From the NCBI GenBank assembly GCA_021234155.1, contig JAJEKV010000004.1, positions 29,233,305 to 29,297,304 on the forward strand: a stretch of DNA of 64,000 nucleotides. Reading direction: 5' to 3'. This document shows, piece after piece, positions 10,974 to 22,290 of this stretch. Made by a program: the position numbers and the translations under genes. How positions within the stretch are numbered: the stretch's first letter is position 1; every line of letters starts with the position of its first letter. Origin of the DNA: Isoetes taiwanensis. Lineage: Eukaryota > Streptophyta > Lycopodiopsida > Isoetales > Isoetaceae. Below the pieces are notes generated by a model. It saw only the letters and a program-made list of their open reading frames with translations, had not been told where the DNA came from and did not search any database.

Positions 10974-13900
10974 ATTAGGGCGGATTTGGGGTCTCAAAAT
11001 GGCCCATATCTTGGATGCCAGAATTCCACGTCATGTTTCTCGCGACCAATGATGTTTGCGCATTTTTTTCCAAAGTCAGTATTAGTTGGCAAGTAGAAAG
11101 AGGAGCAGGCTTACTTGGCATCCACATGGCGAAATTTCATAGGACATGTTTGTGCATTCATTGCAACCACATTAATGGCCCGCATTTTTCGAAAATCGTA
11201 TCGCGGACCAAAATAATGGCTACTTTTCCCGCCTACTGTGCACATGCCCACATGCACCAACCACTTTTTCAAATTTTGGCACCAAGATTTCCATTGTTCA
11301 CATTAGTGCCGCTATGTGCATCCTCTCCCGCCGCTCTTCATTTGGAATCCAAGTCTCCAATAGTGTAAACGTGTTTTTTTGGCGAGCATAGAGTTAAGCA
11401 ACAACGGCGTAGGCGATGTCGCGGACAAGCAAGCGTCACGTTACATGCCATGTTTTACTACCCAAATTTTCATTCGAAGTTTTCCTACTTTTCAGCTCTT
11501 CCCATTCATCGTATTGCTCCCGCCATTCATTCTTACAATTCAACAGCCGTCTGTATCTCTCATTGCATCCATCATTGCTCCTAGTACTCCTACATTGCTT
11601 TCAAGCAGTTCATCACTTACAAAACAATAAAGGCATGCCGGTGGAAGGATATCTATCCATAGGCTCGTGGGTGAGAATGCTATCATTGAAGGGTGACTAT
11701 GGAGTTACATCGCGGGGCGACATTTATCATAATGAATAGGTAGAACTATAGGGTTCAAAATAAATGCTATGGATAGTATATTGCAAAAAAAAAAAAAAAA
11801 GGAAGGGAGGGGGGAAGGGATTTGAAGAGGAGGATATTTGCAAATTTGCACCCTCAATAATACATGGATCACACCATGCTTAAGAAAATGCATATGCACT
11901 TTGTAAATGTGTAGTGAGATTTGGCGTCATGTGATCCTTGCTTCTTTTCTTCCCTCTTCTTGATTTATATTCACTCACTTTGAATCAAATATTTTTCTTT
12001 GGGCTATATTTATCAGATGTCGGGGATTTGAGACTAGGGAAAAGCATTACTAGCATCATTGTTGTCTAACATATGGACATAAGAGACATGCTTTTCCAAG
12101 ATATATATTCAGGGCAAGCTTTTCCAAGTTTTACGTTGTAAAGTTGTGGGAGCCGAGCTTGAAAGTCGTCCCATGACCTCTTTTAAGCGAATTGTGCAAG
12201 CCTTATGAGAATGGTGTCCTTGCAATGAAGAAATGTTTGATAAGACGAGCATCCAGGGTTGTTGAAAAAATGAGTTACAAAATATTTGCTCCATTAGAGG
12301 TGTTTACTAATGCCACGACACAAAAGCTCCAAAGATATATTGTATAAAATGTCACTTTCATGAGCCTTTGGATCAGTTAACTCAAAGTGTCACATATGAA
12401 AACATTGTTAGGTTTGATAAAATAACATAAAAATCTTATTTAATAAAGCTTTGGTTGTTGGTAAAGTGTTGGCTTATTGATTAAGTGTTTGTATTTTGCT
12501 TTGGGACCCTCTTGAAAAAAAGTTTAGTTCATAAAACATAATATAACTTGGAATGATACATATTTTATATGCAAATGGGAGACTATTGATGAGGGACTTG
12601 GTGTTATTATCTATTGACAACAAACAAGAAAGTGGATCACACCATGCAATTTAGTATATTCCAACCTTTTAGCTTATACAAAATTAAGCTTTGGTGTGAT
12701 CTTTTTTGGAAAAAGATGACTTCCTATAGTAAAATTACTTTGATTATCTTTTAATAAAAGAAATATATATGTGTCTTATTTGAAGTTAAGTGTGGATATG
12801 TGACGTGCTCATTTATTGATAAAGTGTTTGCTTTTTGAAAAAGGCTAATAACTTTATGTACTACTAGAGTTGGTAAAGTATTTTAGATACAAATAGGATG
12901 CTTGATGTGATCCTTCTTAAAAAAAGATATGCTCTTTGAAAAGGACTAATAACTTTATGCACTTGGGGTGGTAAAGCATTAAATGAGAAGGGGTACTTGT
13001 GTTTAACTTTAATTTGACAACAAATAAGAAAGTGGATCACACGATGCGAATTTAGTGTGTTCCATTTTTGTTGCATATGTACTATTCGCTTGGTGTGATC
13101 CTTCTTGAAAAAAAATATGCTCTTTGAAAATGGATAATGACTTATGTACTTAAGAGTGGTAAAGCATTTTAGATACAAATAGGAATGAGTACTTGTGTTT
13201 AATTTTAATTTGACAACAAATAAGAAAGTGGATCACACCATGCGAATTTAGTGTGTCCCTTTTTTTTTTTGCATATGTATTATTCGCTTGGTGTGATCCA
13301 TCTTAAAAAAAAAATAGCTTTCAAGTAAAAGGAAAGAAAGAAATATCTTATTTAAAGTGTAAAGTGTTAGTATGTAAAGTGTTGGTTTATTAAAATACTA
13401 TTTGTTTACGCTAAGTTGTAAGTTCAATATTTGTGTTTCTATTTACTTTTTTACGCAAGGATCACACGAGGCCAATTTCTTATATGCAATTACTTCTGCG
13501 CATGAAGATTTCGCATCATATGATCCTCTTTAAACAAGGATGGCTTTGACCTTCAATGTTCATAAATTTTATAAATGTTTGCATATAGAATGTCACATAT
13601 CATATTTTCTTAAAAAAATGGTCATCAAATGGATAACTAGTCAAAGAGTTCTTCTACTACTTAAAGAGTTTCAAGACTCATTTTTGCTATAATTTAAATA
13701 GCAATAGATTTTTAAAGGAATCTATTGTGAAAAGTAGTCAAAGACTTCTTGTATTAGAGGTATCTAAACACAAACACCATAAATTGTATAAACCCTTCGC
13801 ATTGCAAAGTATAATGTCATTTATTAGCATCTTCACGGACATTTCCCCTTCCTTATCGAAAGCAGCTCATCTCAAGGAACTGTATTCAATTCCGAATGCC

Positions 13901-14988
13901 TTCATCCTCTCTCAATCTCTCACAATATCCCAGGAGGCCAGAGTTACCGTCACCACAAAATCGGACTAAACTTGAAACGTCTCGAAATGACGGTTTCTTG
14001 CCACTCAACGGATCCAATGGATATAAACTGCCATCCGCCCAAATGTCGACACTTTTTGGCCTGCAAGACGCAACACGTCGAGGTCTAAGTTCTTATTTTT
14101 TAGACCTCATTTTTTGCGATTGAAGACTGGAGCATATTCGTGAGTCAGTTGGATCCTTATTTGGAGCTTCCATACTGCGTGGATCGCACGGCGCGAAATG
14201 AAGGTGTACAATTTGTATGCCCCAGCACAATTCGCTTCGTGTGAGCCAAACGTCCGTACTAACCTCGTTTTTGAAATTTGCAACGTGCATATGGAAATCG
14301 AAAAGTCCATTCTCCTACAATCCATGCTTTTATACATTAAGCAAATTCAAATTTCGAATTGTAGGGGGTGGGAAGCCCTGTATTGGGATGAAGTAAAGAT
14401 CCCGGTTAATCTTTGGGTTCACATGGAATAACATGGGTTACCGGGCTTAAAACCGGCCGAACTTAAATGAGGCAAAAAAATTCAGCCCCGTTTTGGAAAA
14501 TCAGCCCTCGCAAGATCCAACTTGTAGCTGATGCGGCGCTGAATTTTTAATCATCTTCGACTCATGAGAACTTCGGCCGGAGGGCCTAAACTTCTCCATG
14601 TGAACTGCCCATAAAAAGGCGCCTGACCTAGCCTCGAAATAAAAGTCTGATACAAAGCTTCAACCTACACATTCAAATTTTGAAATGTGGAAGGCGGGAA
14701 GCTTGTATGGCCATGGCCTCTAAATGAAATAGCGCAAGAATCGGTGACACACACGCTTGGTATCTGACAAACCAAGAGACACGTGTTGCACCAGTCTGTC
14801 TGACAACCAACAGAATTAAATACATATGGCGCCATGAATGCGCGCGATCCCCTTATTAGGGAGAATATTCCAAGTAAATCTGTAATGATGAGATTTTGGT
14901 ATCCTAGGTGGCATGGGAAAAAAGGAGCGGAAATATGACGTGGAATGGCTGATAGGAGGCCATTTTGAGACCCCAAATCCGCCCTAAT
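10974..14988. mobile_element. 4.0 kb inverted-terminal-repeat DNA transposon, non-autonomous
   Basis: The ends 10974-11004 and 14958-14988 are perfect 31-bp inverted repeats starting ATTAGGGCGGATTTGG. Imperfect complementarity continues inward (ATTCCACGTCAT on the left, ATGACGTGGAAT on the right). The undisturbed sister unit (…ACCACCTTCCAGGCC… near 6800) shows the insertion point. No clean target duplication is seen. No transposase ORF was found; the longest frames are about 117 codons and have no recognisable domain. The interior holds six ~68-bp palindromes. Long degenerate ends hint at a Mutator-like element, but this is inference. Confidence 0.8.
11866..14247. repeat. Six copies of a ~68-bp palindromic motif
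   Basis: Copies lie at 11866-11937, 12634-12701, 13034-13101, 13230-13299, 13459-13526 and 14181-14247. The left arm is close to GGATCACACNATGCGAA and the right arm is its complement ending GTGTGATCC. Copies 3 and 4 lie in a ~195-bp direct repeat that begins TTTGACAACAAATAAGAAAG; copy 2 has the same lead-in. Loop sequences differ between copies. Confidence 0.8.
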
Positions 14989-15400
14989 GCCAGGCCTTCA
15001 GGAGACCCTTAAGAAAAGGCGAAGCATGAGGGAATGGCCGCAAATCCTCAAACAGAGCCCAGGGCAACTGAGCCGGAATAGCTGGCTTCCTAAACACAAT
15101 AGAGTGGGCGGTGGCGCTAAATGAGCCAAACACGGGGATCGCTGTTGCTCGCAACAACCGCCGGATGAATTTCGACACGGAACCCGTGGTGCAGCGACAC
15201 ATCAAGCATACCCAAACCCCACTGCACATGCGGGGCGCACACACTTCCACCATGCGACCTTCATTTGTAGCCCCCTCCTCATTCCCTCCCCAAACAAAAT
15301 TGCGAATGGTGTCATCCAACTCCTTAACCACACTTTTCGGGCGCAAGTATGCAGGAGGCTGCGTAAACATGAGTGCTACAGAGCACTGACTTGGCTACCA
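14989..15400 (-). pseudogene. LINE fragment, unit 2, 5' part
   Basis: Continues the LINE interrupted at 10973. The minus-strand frame 15370-14984 has SVVKELDDTIRNFVWGG and the same downstream sequence as unit 1. It carries more small deletions and frameshifts than unit 1. Confidence 0.85.
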
Positions 15401-15463
15401 GTACTAAGCACTTCAAGTGAGAAAGTGCACTTTTCGCAAACGGGCACTTTCCACATCGTTGCA

Positions 15464-15612
15464 GGCCAAGACAGTAACTGCAGCTCTAGACAGACTCAAG
15501 GCTTCTGCCACATTTTGCTCAACCTACCACATATGTAAAGGCCAAGACAGTAACTGCAGCTCTAGACAGACTCAAGGCTTCTGCCACATTTTGCTCAACC
15601 TACCACATATGT
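15464..15612. repeat. 75-bp direct tandem duplication, unit 2
   Basis: Counterpart of 7280-7428, offset by 8184 bases. Confidence 0.9.
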
Positions 15613-15717
15613 ACTTGGATAAGTGATGGATAATTAAGAGCTTAGAAAGATATGTACTTTAGAAAGAAATGTTGATCTAAAGTCATTGAGATAATCTCGA
15701 ATCGAGTTGATCTTGAG

Positions 15718-15784
15718 AATTAGAGAATAGGTTCGTCGAGAATGAGATCTTGCTGGAGTGACTCGACGAATCTATTCTCTAATT
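15718..15784. other. 67-bp hairpin, unit 2
   Basis: Identical in layout to 7534-7600. In unit 3 (18375-18450) the left side has been partly duplicated, and the right arm there is a perfect complement of the unit 1 left arm. Confidence 0.8.
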
Positions 15785-18125
15785 CTATTTTATCTAGGTG
15801 GTCCTGCAAATGGTACCGTCCACTTTGGACTTCAAGGTAATGTGGACCCGCATTGAGAGAATGCTTACCAAAACCATCATTATGACATATTAAATTATAC
15901 TTAGACCTATTCAGATTTGATAGTTATCAAAGAATAAAAATTCCTTTCCAAACTAATTTTCACTTGAATCTGTTTAGAATTAGACATTTTAAAAAATATA
16001 AAATTTCAATTTTTAGTGATTTAACAAATTTAAATTTGGCATTGATAATTTCTAAATGAAATCTGATGGTGTGATAAGCGATTGACTTAAAACTATTATG
16101 AGAATTTTTACAATTTACAAACCTTTACACTTTAAAAAATATTTTAAGTAAAGTTTTAGGTTTAGTTTATTATTGATTAATTTTCAATATATTTTATTTC
16201 ATCAAAAATACTATTCAATAGTTACTATTAAAACATAAACACATTCAATTTCTATTTAAAATTATCATCTTTAAATATGTAAAAAAAATAACATTTTAAC
16301 CATACAGAGTTTATCTTATATGAGAATTTAATTCTAAATAGATTAAAGTGAATATTAATTTAGAAAGCAATTTTATACTTTAGTTCTATCATACTTTTGA
16401 TCTAAAAATAAATTCAACAAATTATTGAAATCAATAAAATTAAAAATACATATAATCTTATCATGGCATCCTTGAAGCATATCTATTAGATTTGAATAAG
16501 TCCAAATTTTGCTAAATATGTCATCATTCAAGGCTTCTGCCAAATCTTTCTCAATCTGCCACATATGTACTTGGATAAGTGATGGATAATTAAGAGCAGC
16601 TACCCTTTAGAAATGTTTACCTCCCGATTATTGAAATCTTGTTGAAGTGACTCACCTAACCTATACTCTAATTCTTTTTACGATCCAGGAGTCCTCTTCA
16701 CCTTCAGGTTTAAAAGTAACCTACTTGGTACTAATCTGTTGCATCTCATCTTGCTGCACCTCACTAGTCTTAGCACTAGCAGTAAGTGAGACCACAGTAA
16801 GTGAGATCTAAGAAATAACCAAAAACATTATACTTATGGCTAATGGAAATGGAAGTGGTAAGAATTAACCTGATTTATGGGGAACCCCACCATGCCTTCT
16901 GAAGAGACATTAATGATAACATCAGAACAATCCTGCTGCACCTTAGCAGTCTTTGAACCAGCAGTAAGTGAGATCTAAGAAATAACCACCAGCAGTGAGT
17001 GAGATCTACGAAATAGCCAAGGACACTATAGTTATGGCTAATGGAAGTGGGAGCGCAGTTGAAAAATCAAATACTTTGCTTTAGTGTTTGAGCCAGTATA
17101 TTTCTGAAAGAATTCTAGCAGAGCGAATTTTTAAACCATGATTCTAATTTCTAATTCCAAAGCCGTCCATTGTTGTTTGTTGAATGATGTTAAAATCTTA
17201 GGTATCCCAATTCATACTGAGGATAATAGCATATTCAACATAACTTAGACTTCAGATTTAATAGATAAGGATGTCATTCTAATATTATATGCAATGTTTA
17301 ATTCGTCTTGATTCTTATAGTTTTTATATGTTCTAATTATATAGCTCTATATTTAAATTAGAAGTATAATGGTTATAAAAGGATAAAATTGTTTTTTAGA
17401 CTACTTTTTACTTGAATATATTTAGAATTAGACATTTAAAAAATATTAATTCTACTTTTTAGTGACTTGTTAGCAAATTTAGAATTTAGCAGTCGGGATA
17501 ATTTATAAATGAAGTATGATGGTTTGATAAGTGATTGACTAAAAACTATATGAGAATTTTACAATTTACAAACTCTTAACACTATTAAAAATATTTTTAC
17601 AAAAAGTTTTAGATTGAAATTAATTAAATGATAAAGTTTATGTTTTAATAACAAATATTGAATAATTTATTATTGATGAAATAAAATATATTGAAAATTA
17701 ATTAAAAGTAAACTATTCCTTTTTTTAATTAAAATATAAAACACAATCATTCAATTTATTTCATCTAAAACTTTCCTTAAACATTTTGAAAAAATATCAT
17801 TTTAATCATAAAGAGTTCATTTTAGATGAACATTTAATTCTAAATAGATTGAAGTGCAAATTAGTCTAGAAACGAATTTTAAATTTTGATAACCGTCATA
17901 CGTTATATTTAAAAATAGACTGAAAAAATTTTAAGTGTCAATAAAAGTTAAAAATATATATAATCTTATTATGGAATTTTCGAAGAATATCTATTAGATT
18001 TGAATAAGTCCAAATTTTGTTAAATATGACATTAATTTAGCAAGAATCGGGACTCGAAAGGGCCAAATTGCTCTGTTTGTGAAAGTGAACAGGGGCATTT
18101 CCGAACAATTTTCTCAACTAGGAGG

Positions 18126-18150
18126 GACTTTTAATAGCTTTACTAAGCAC
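18126..18150. other. LINE-free empty site in unit 3
   Basis: GGGACTTTTAATAGCTTTAC runs without interruption into TAAGCACTTCAAATGAG. In units 1 and 2 the same flanks are separated by the LINE. Confidence 0.85.
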
Positions 18151-18634
18151 TTCAAATGAGAAAGTGCACTTTTCGCAAACGGGCACTTTCCACATCGTTG
18201 CAGGCCAAGACAGTAACTGTCAAGGCTTCTGCCACATTTTGCTCAACCTACTACATATGTACTTGGATAAGTGATGGATAATTAAGAGCAGCTAACCTTT
18301 AGAAAGAAATGCTTATTTCAAATCATTGAGATGATCTCGAGTCGAGTTGATCTCGAGTCGAGTTGATCTTGAGAATTAGGGAATAGGTTTGTCGAGAATA
18401 GGTTAGTCGAGAATGAGATCTTGCTGGAGTGACTCGACGAACCTATTCTCTAATTCTATTTTATCTAGGTGGTCCTGCAAATGGTACCGTCCGCTTTGGA
18501 CTTTAAGGTAATGTGGACCCGCATTGAGAGAATGCTTACCAAAACCATCATTATGACATATTAAATTAAACTTAGACTTATTCAGATTTGATAGTTATCA
18601 AAGAATAAAAATTCCTTTCCAAACTAATTTTCAG

Positions 18635-19725
18635 CTCAAGGCTTTCAAGGCTTTCTAGTTTTTCTGGATTGGTCTACCTTTCCAAAATGGTCTGTTCTGT
18701 CCGATCTTAGTTTTGTCTTGAGTTTTCTGCAGATTCATCTTGAGGAAGTCTTGGGGTCGTGTCTAAAGAAGCTGGGGTTTTCTTGGAAGTTTCCTGGCGA
18801 GATCTGGTATCTATTCAGATCTGGTATCATGTCTCTCCATTGCATACACGATAGATCCGACAAAATTGCTTCTAGAATTTTTGGGTACTTTTGAAGTTTC
18901 ACTGAGTGTTTTGAGCAACCAAAAGGTATTTCGTTTCAAGTCCTGAGATGTTTTGTATGTTTAGGGCCATGATTTGATCACAACAATTTTCTTTTGTTCT
19001 TAGTTCCATCTGATCCGTCAGGTTTGATTGCTTGATCTAACTTTCTTCTGAACCGTAGTGCTTGATCCCACCCCACATTATCTATAGACAAAACATCTTA
19101 AGTTATTGCTTTTTCCGTTTTCAGCCTTACTGGAATGCCTTAGTCTTCTATTGTTCAGTTCGTTGGGCTTTTTTATGGCAGACTAAGCTCTTGATTTCGG
19201 ATGCCAGCTTCAGATTTAGTATTTCCTTTTAAGATTTAGAAGCTTCTTAGTTTAGCTGATTCCATCTTTGGCAAGCTTATATAAGCAAGGGATCCTGCGA
19301 ACCATCAGCTTCTTCTTATTTTGCTGTTGCAGTGATTCGCACAAAGGTCTTTCTCTTAACTAAGCATTCTAACATCTTTTAGTACAAAAATTGGATCGAT
19401 TATGCCCTAAATCAAGTAACTCGGGTCACTTCGCGCGAAAGGGGATTCGCGACGCAGAGGCCATTAGCGTGGGCTGAGCTGAGTGGGTTGACTTCGAGCC
19501 AAATTTTGATTTTGAAGGGAAAACTTTACACAGCTTTAGCAATTAACAACATTCTAAGTACAATAGAAAAATATTTCATAGCAATTTGATTTATACAAGA
19601 ACACTTTTATACATACAGGAAATTAATTTACAGAAAAAGACGCTCTTATATATATATGAAATTGGTTTATACAAAGGATAACTTATATATAAAATTTTTA
19701 CTTATGTACAAAATTTTGAAGCTTT
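18635..19725. other. Unassigned DNA and 3' flank of the H3-like locus
   Basis: The tandem unit stops matching at about 18634. Nothing coding is recognised. The stretch next to 19725 is the AT-rich 3' untranslated side of the H3-like gene. No second LTR matching 21405-22290 was seen here. Confidence 0.55.
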
Positions 19726-20862
19726 TTAGGGCTTATCCTTGCGAATCCTCCTTGCTAGGTGGAGGTCCTTAGGCATCATCGTCACCCGCTTGGCATGGAT
19801 TGCGCATAGGTTGTCCCCCTAGAAGAGTTGGACAAGCTCTGTCTCCGCTGCCTCCTGCAGAGCTCGAACCGTTAGGAGTGTGACCCTGTAGTTGGTCCGA
19901 AAGTCCTGCATTACTTCAAGGAGGAGCCGTTCGAATAGCGCCTTCCGGATGAGGAGATTAGTGCACTGTTGAAAGTGCCTAATCTTGCTGAACACACGGG
20001 CATGTTTTGAGTTTGGCCCGTGGTGAACTTTCTTCGGCGGCTCTGGCCGTAGTGGCGGCGGCTTTGGCTGGTTCTTGGGCCTCCCACCTTTAACGTACTT
20101 TTGTACATTTTGCTTGCAATACCAGTCATTGTACCTCTTCCACCTATGGAGATACTCCTGGTATGCCTTGTTTCGCAGCTGGAATTCACGATCCTGCTTG
20201 AGCATGAATTCCCGCTCGCCCACCTTCTGCTTCTTGATTACCTTAGGTGGCTTGGGCTACTTAGGGTAAGGTGGGCGGGCGTCGGGGTTAGATGATTCCT
20301 TGGTGTCCTGCTCGGGCTCTTCCTCGTCCTTCCCTGCTTCTTCTGTCTCCTCCTCCTCCTCCTCCTCGTCGATAGATTCCCGACGAGGTTCTTCAATGTG
20401 GACCATGCCCCTTGGCTGGTCCTGGTCCCTCTTGGACTGCTTCTCTCTCCTCCGTGCTTCCTTCTCCCTCTCCCTCTTCTTCATCCGGGCTCTCTCCTCC
20501 GGCCATTCGGCCACCTTCTCCTTGCCATTCTTCTTCTTGGAGGTGCCGACTTCCTCCTCTTGCTGCTGCTGCTGCTGCTGCTGCTGTTGCTGCTGCTCTT
20601 GCTTCTGCTCGTTCCCCTGTTGCTGCTCCTCTTGCTCTGACGGCCAGCTAAGGTTGACGGTTTCATTCGTCCTTTGTGTTTCCACTGAGGAGCTGCTCTG
20701 TTCCCTCTCTTGGGAGGCGTGGAAGGTGTCGTCTGTTTAGCTAAACGACTCCTCCTCCCTTCCGGGCTTGAGATACTCCGGGATCTTCTTTCCGGGACCT
20801 CTGCTGTTGTGCCATCGAAGGTGTGTGTCTGGGGCTCTAGCTGTGCATTTGGTGCGTGCCAT
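19726..20862 (-). pseudogene. Divergent histone H3 with ~290-residue tail, three nonsense codons
   Basis: One minus-strand frame of 378 codons runs from ATG at 20862 to TAA at 19728-19726. It begins MARTKCTAR, matching the H3 N-terminus. The tail then has a ~12-residue polyglutamine run (about residues 90-101), a K/R/E-rich helix-like stretch (about 115-160), an acidic run (about 170-195) and proline/lysine-rich sequence up to KKVHH (277). The histone fold is about 293-378: IRHFQQCTNLLIRK, QDFRTN, ALQEAAE, then [17 protein letters not shown] and ARRIRKDKP. Loop 1 has canonical H3 length. IRHFQ.xTNLLI resembles CENH3, the rest resembles canonical H3. Stops are TAA at codon 42 and TAG at 202 and 348; there is no frameshift. 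No intron is apparent. It could be a recent pseudogene, a retrocopy, or element cargo. Confidence 0.8.
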
Positions 20863-20960
20863 GTCTTACGGTTAAGCAAACTGATTAAGTTAAGCTGAAG
20901 ATCAGAGAAGAGAGGTTTAGAGAAAGATAGAGAGAAATGGATGGTAAAATGGTATTTAAA
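20863..20960 (-). promoter_or_regulatory. Core promoter and CT-rich leader of the H3-like locus
   Basis: On the minus strand a TATA-like TTTAAATA (20960-20953) lies about 91 bases before the ATG. It is followed by a CT-rich leader (TTTCTCTCTATCTTTCTC), a common plant 5' UTR style. The transcription start is inferred near 20925. Confidence 0.6.
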
Positions 20961-21391
20961 AAGGAAAGATGCTCTAGGGAATATTCTCCTACTATTAATA
21001 GCCCTCTTAATTTGCCCCCCTACTATATATACTTATCAATGCATGGCTAATATTGTATTATACTTTAAAATTCGAAATTTTCTAATGGTTTGAAGTGTCA
21101 ATTATGTATTTGCGTCATTTTTCACCTTGGAAAGATTCTTCAACCCATTTTGGATGAAATTTGATGCTCATGCATAATTTCCACTCCAATTTTACTAGAA
21201 TGTTAATTTGACTCATTCTTTTTCCTACATCTCACAACTTACCTTAACTTTGCGACCCATTACTTAAGGAAAAAAGATTTCCCCTATTTTCGAGGTCCAA
21301 CTGTGGAATTTTTATCCCACCACCTATTAGGCCAGTTAGACTACTTAACTAGGGATATGGTCAGTGCTAGTTCTTGGTCAACCAAGAACAT
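20961..21391. other. AT-rich sequence between H3-like promoter and primer-binding site
   Basis: No gene is seen. At 21370-21389 GTTCTTGGT and ACCAAGAAC form a 9-bp stem just inside the primer-binding site. Confidence 0.6.
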
Positions 21392-21404
21392 GGCTCTGAT
21401 ACCA
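21392..21404 (-). promoter_or_regulatory. Primer-binding site (initiator Met tRNA)
   Basis: The minus strand reads TGGTATCAGAGCC, the full initiator-Met tRNA complement, directly after an LTR end. Confidence 0.85.
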
Positions 21405-22290
21405 TTGTGATGCTCCCTACAAAATATACGGCGTTCCGCCGTACACTCTGTAAGAAATCCCCCATCCGGTCCCTCGACCGCACGGGCCCTCCGTCTATCC
21501 CGCACTCCAGGGTAACCCTAGTGCGGGAAGGGGGTCTTGCGCGCCCTTCCCCTATGGGCTTCTATATCAGCAGAAGCATACACATCGTCAGAACTAGCAA
21601 TAACAACACATCAAGCTACCACGAAGTGTAGTACATCCAGACATTTAGAGATACAATAGAGATAAACGTATGCCGTAAAACATGAGAGCTCCTACCCAAG
21701 GCTCAGACTTATGGGAGGTAGACTGACGGCTAGGTCACAAGATAGAACAGACTGAAGCATAACAATGGCAGGGCTGGCTAGAGACAATGGCTAAAGTTGT
21801 CCACTCCATCCGCCCCTACCATGCACACTAGGCAGACTGGCTAGATCGGGCTTTGGCGTGGCTGTAGCCTACCGGATACGCAACCTCGAGGTATCACCCT
21901 ACGTAGCTACCTTGGGTTGCATATCCCCGGTCCGTTGAGGCAGAAAAGGTTCCATCTCCCCTTCCCGGGGTCTAGCGGTTCCAAGGGCAGCTAGAGAATC
22001 GTGGCGACACACAATTCTTCCCCGACTTAACCCTCCAAAACAGGAGCCAGGCCAACACCTGCAACTCCTGAGGATCAGGGCGACACCATTGATCCAGAGG
22101 GCGTCGGACCCATGCCTGGCCCACACGAAGTGACCGGCCATAAGCCTAGCTTGCTACGGGTCCCCAGTAGCCCATTCAGCAGGGACCCCCATCCTTTTAG
22201 CCGCTAGCCCCGTTATGTGGTGCTCAGCCATCCCATAGTCCCCATAGCCGAGTGGGCTCTTGTGCACGGGCCGCAAGTAATAGGCACTAA
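21405..22290 (-). mobile_element. LTR of a minus-strand retrotransposon
   Basis: The PBS-proximal end on the minus strand is GGGAGCATCACA. A hairpin TACGGCG/CGCCGTA sits about 20 bases inside it. The GC-rich body differs from its surroundings. The outer boundary is approximate: no target duplication or partner LTR was found. The internal region would run leftward, towards the H3-like locus. Confidence 0.6.

Larger units (their letters stand above)
4621..18634. repeat. Tandem array of a ~4.2 kb unit, about 2.4 copies
   Basis: The same start (GTTGAAAAATCAAAT) occurs at 4621, 8877 and 17058. Unit 1 (4621-8876) and unit 2 (8877-17057, minus a 4015-bp insert) match nearly throughout. Unit 3 (17058-18634) is partial. 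Each unit has two diverged AT-rich segments of about 0.9 kb (such as 4860-5760 and 7640-8340) that resemble each other, so an older internal duplication lies inside the unit. Units 1 and 2 carry the same LINE insertion; unit 3 does not. A 41-base A run at 4752-4792 lies in about 90 bp found only in unit 1. Confidence 0.85.

Noticed and set aside
19817-20739. Alternative genetic code with TAA/TAG as glutamine
   Set aside because: The RLP gene of 940 codons has no internal TAA or TAG and ends in TAA, and land plants use the standard nuclear code.
20300-20740. Serine/cysteine- and leucine-rich frames on the plus strand
   Set aside because: They mirror the polyglutamine and acidic codons of the H3-like frame on the other strand.
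19726-20862. Calling the H3-like locus the centromeric histone CENH3
   Set aside because: Only IRHFQ.xTNLLI is CENH3-like. Loop 1 lacks the usual extra residue and the end of the fold is canonical.
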